Shown here in pieces: positions 5,996 through 7,677 of a stretch of DNA of 7,677 bases. The translations under genes and the position numbers were made by a program. Within the stretch, counting starts at the first letter, position 1. Every line of letters begins with the position of its first letter. The notes under the pieces were generated by a model that saw only the letters and a program-made list of their open reading frames with translations, was not told where the DNA came from and ran no database searches. The stretch comes from JAEHDI01 sp035455185 (GTDB lineage Bacteria > Acidobacteriota > Terriglobia > Bryobacterales > Bryobacteraceae). The stretch spans positions 1 through 7,677 of the forward strand of contig DATIFQ010000535.1 in assembly GCA_035455185.1 (NCBI GenBank), given 5' to 3'.

Positions 5996-6022
5996 GGCGA
6001 TGCGCTTCGCGACGCGCCCTAT

Positions 6023-7234
6023 CTACGTTAACCGGATCAGCCGCTTCGCGTTCTCGTTATATACTTTGCCCAGGATCTTGTCAGGCAGCCCCACGCCGTA
6101 GATCCGCCAGCGGCCTTGCGGCGGCACCGGCGCCGGAGCGTAGTCGAAGTATTCGTCCTCGGTCTCGAGGAAGCGGTAGTAAATCTGGTAGAGCAGATCG
6201 CCGTACACCTGCTGCGGTGTGTCATCGCCGTGCGGCACCGCATCGGTACCGAACATGATCCGGTCCTGATATTTGTCGAAGAACTTGCGCGCCGTGCGTG
6301 GCTGGCGCCCGAGCTCCCCAATCCGCGCTCCGATTTCGAGGTGCATGTTCGGGAACTTGTCCAGACACTCGCTGACATTGCCGAGGTTTTCGCCAAAGTT
6401 GCCGGCGTGCAGCGCGATGAACTGTGTCTTCGGGTGCCGCGCGAACACCCGGTTGCGCGCTTCGAGGATCTCGGCGTTGCTCGGAAAGTCCTTACCATGG
6501 AACGACCAGTCCGGATGCGCGTTCAGCTCCTCGAACCGCTCGTTAAACCGGTCGATCGGCTCGAAGAACGCCACCGGGTCGGAGACGTGGATGGCTACCG
6601 GGAATTTCGCCGCCGCACAGGCCTCCCACATCGGGTCGAAGCGCGGATCGTCGATCTTCACGAGCGCGCCGCTAGTGATGCCCTCCCGCAGGTACAGCCC
6701 CAGCACTTTGGTGATCTTCAGGCCTTTGGCGCCGGCCTTGCCGGCCTCCTCTATCGCCGCTGCCTGGGCCTTGGCGTAGTCCGGCTGGTTCGTCTTCTCC
6801 CACATTGGCTCGGTGAAAGTGACGAAACGCCCGGGGTGCTTCTTGTCGTACTTCTCGATGCACTCCTTCAGCCCGTTGCCATAACCGCCGGTCAGGTTCA
6901 CCAGCGCCTGGATGTTCCGGCGATCCATCACCGCCAGTAGTTCCTCCGGCGGCGCCAGGTAGACCAGCGTCTCGCCCCACGTCACGCCGGCTTCTGCCTT
7001 ACCGGGGAAACTGAAGTGCGTATGGACATCGACCACCGGAAATTTCGCCTTCTCGACCTTGGTTTCCGGCACAACCAGCATGCTCTTTGGCTGGAACTCG
7101 CTCAGGTCGAGCGGTTTCCCTTTCTTTGCCGTCTCCACTGCTTTCTCGGCCGGTTTCCGCGCCGTGCAACCGGCCGCGGCGCCCGCCAGCGGTGCCGCCA
7201 TCGCGGCAAGTACGTCTCTGCGTTTAAGTTTCAT
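6023..7234 (-). CDS. Exported amidohydrolase (Amidohydrolase_2 family), probable lipoprotein
   Basis: This is a 403-residue TIM-barrel metal hydrolase of the ACMSD/Amidohydrolase_2 group, whose members act on lactones, decarboxylate aromatic acids or hydrolyse amides. The start is placed at ATG 7234. The N-terminus KLKRRDVLAAMAAPLAGAAAGC has twin arginines (5-6) and a possible lipobox ending at Cys23, suggesting Tat export and perhaps lipid anchoring, though Ala at lipobox -3 is not ideal. A charged linker follows (24-60). The metal site reads HTH (71-73), His216 (AIHVSDP), His276 (ALHAGN) and Asp331 (FGTDAV). The C-terminus (352-403) is the YYRFLETEDEYF...VYNENAKRL segment, almost identical to the neighbour's. 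An alternative ATG at 7246 adds four residues. The gene begins 13 bp after the upstream paralogue's stop, in one operon. The substrate cannot be told from sequence. Confidence 0.88.
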   Translation of the reverse strand: MKLKRRDVLAAMAAPLAGAAAGCTARKPAEKAVETAKKGKPLDLSEFQPKSMLVVPETKVEKAKFPVVDVHTHFSFPGKAEAGVTWGETLVYLAPPEELLAVMDRRNIQALVNLTGGYGNGLKECIEKYDKKHPGRFVTFTEPMWEKTNQPDYAKAQAAAIEEAGKAGAKGLKITKVLGLYLREGITSGALVKIDDPRFDPMWEACAAAKFPVAIHVSDPVAFFEPIDRFNERFEELNAHPDWSFHGKDFPSNAEILEARNRVFARHPKTQFIALHAGNFGENLGNVSECLDKFPNMHLEIGARIGELGRQPRTARKFFDKYQDRIMFGTDAVPHGDDTPQQVYGDLLYQIYYRFLETEDEYFDYAPAPVPPQGRWRIYGVGLPDKILGKVYNENAKRLIRLT

Positions 7235-7247
7235 GGTTAATCCCATA

Positions 7248-7677
7248 CTACGCCAGCGAAAGAAGCCGCTTCGCGTTCTCGTTGTAGACCTTGCGCAGAA
7301 TCTTGTCGGACAGACCGAGGCCGTAGATGCGCCAGCGGCCCGACCCTCCCACGGCTCCCGGTGAGTAATTGAAGTACTCGTCTTCGGTTTCGAGGAAGCG
7401 GTAGTAAATCGGATAGACCCGCCCGAGCGACGCCATGTCCGCCGCCTTTTTGCCGCGGGTGAAGATGTCAGTGCCAAATAGGATCCGGTCCTGGTATTTC
7501 TCGAAGAACTTCCTTGCCATTCGCGGCTGGCGGCCCAGTTCCGCGATGCGCGCTCCGATCTCGACCCAAAGGTTCGGGTACTTGTCCATCCACTGGCTCA
7601 CTAGGCCGAGGTCTTCGGGCCAGTTGGAAACATGCAGCCCGAGGAACTGTGTCTTCGGGTGCCGTGCGAGCACGCGG
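7248..7677 (-). CDS. Amidohydrolase (Amidohydrolase_2 family), C-terminal part, tandem paralogue
   Basis: The frame is open from the right edge to the TAG at 7248-7250, giving the last ~142 residues of an amidohydrolase. The true start is outside the window; the GTG at 7673 is internal, because the preceding Arg codon continues the alignment with the neighbour (RV-ARHPKTQF in both). Visible features are LGLHVSNW, with the metal-binding His corresponding to His276 of the neighbour, EIGARIAELGRQPR, FGTD with the catalytic Asp, and the closing YNENAKRLLSLA. It is clearly a tandem duplicate of the next gene. The loop after FGTD differs (IFTRGKKAADMASLG versus AVPHGDDTPQQVYG), a position likely to shape the active site, so the two may have different substrates. 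It probably heads or sits early in the minus-strand operon. Confidence 0.87.
   Translation of the reverse strand, partial: RVLARHPKTQFLGLHVSNWPEDLGLVSQWMDKYPNLWVEIGARIAELGRQPRMARKFFEKYQDRILFGTDIFTRGKKAADMASLGRVYPIYYRFLETEDEYFNYSPGAVGGSGRWRIYGLGLSDKILRKVYNENAKRLLSLA

Noticed and set aside
1..7677. CRISPR array, tRNA/rRNA, insertion sequence, integrase or attachment site
   Set aside because: No regularly spaced repeats, cloverleaf or rRNA signature, transposase or terminal repeats could be seen on either strand.

Overview
The window is about 7.7 kb of GC-rich bacterial DNA, densely packed with genes on both strands and with short gaps. The gene mix suggests an acidobacterium of the Solibacter/Bryobacter type: a Tat-exported sulfatase, a secreted D-aminoacylase-like amidohydrolase, tandem exported amidohydrolases and a stand-alone TIR gene. 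This assignment is an inference from gene content only; no rRNA or other taxonomic marker is present.

Layout. (1) Positions 1-882, minus strand: the N-terminal 294 residues of the excision nuclease subunit UvrC, running off the left edge. (2) Positions 902-1300, plus strand: a small exported TPR protein, divergent from uvrC across only 19 bp and probably read from a leaderless mRNA. (3) Positions 1283-2051, minus strand: two overlapping genes. The first is a 74-residue HU-like protein lacking the DNA-clasping arms. The second is a 186-residue TIR-domain protein whose N-terminus looks like a second, even shorter HU core. Its 3' end overlaps the TPR gene tail to tail inside a perfect 10-bp inverted repeat. 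(4) Positions 2052-2232: the divergent control region between the HU gene and the sulfatase, with two GC-rich dyads one helical turn apart. (5) Positions 2233-3630, plus strand: a Tat-exported sulfatase closely resembling heparan N-sulfatase (SGSH), with the unusual active-site motif CSACR. (6) Positions 3640-7677, minus strand: a probable four-gene operon. In transcription order it holds an amidohydrolase (cut off by the right edge), its tandem paralogue with an export/lipoprotein signal, an exported N-acyl-D-amino-acid deacylase-like enzyme, and a two-helix membrane protein with a DUF4352-like outer domain.

How the genes fit together. The right half is an outward-facing hydrolytic set acting beyond the inner membrane: a sulfatase for sulfated glycans and metal-dependent amidohydrolases for N-acyl or lactone-type substrates. 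The left half combines DNA repair with a small two-gene unit, HU-like plus HU-like/TIR. That unit is the most unusual item. TIR domains in bacterial defence are commonly NAD-cleaving effectors, and pairing one with two arm-less HU-type modules does not match any named system I can recall. Its function is not established by the sequence.

No tRNA, rRNA, CRISPR array, insertion sequence or integrase was seen, and no gene-free stretch exceeds 181 bp.
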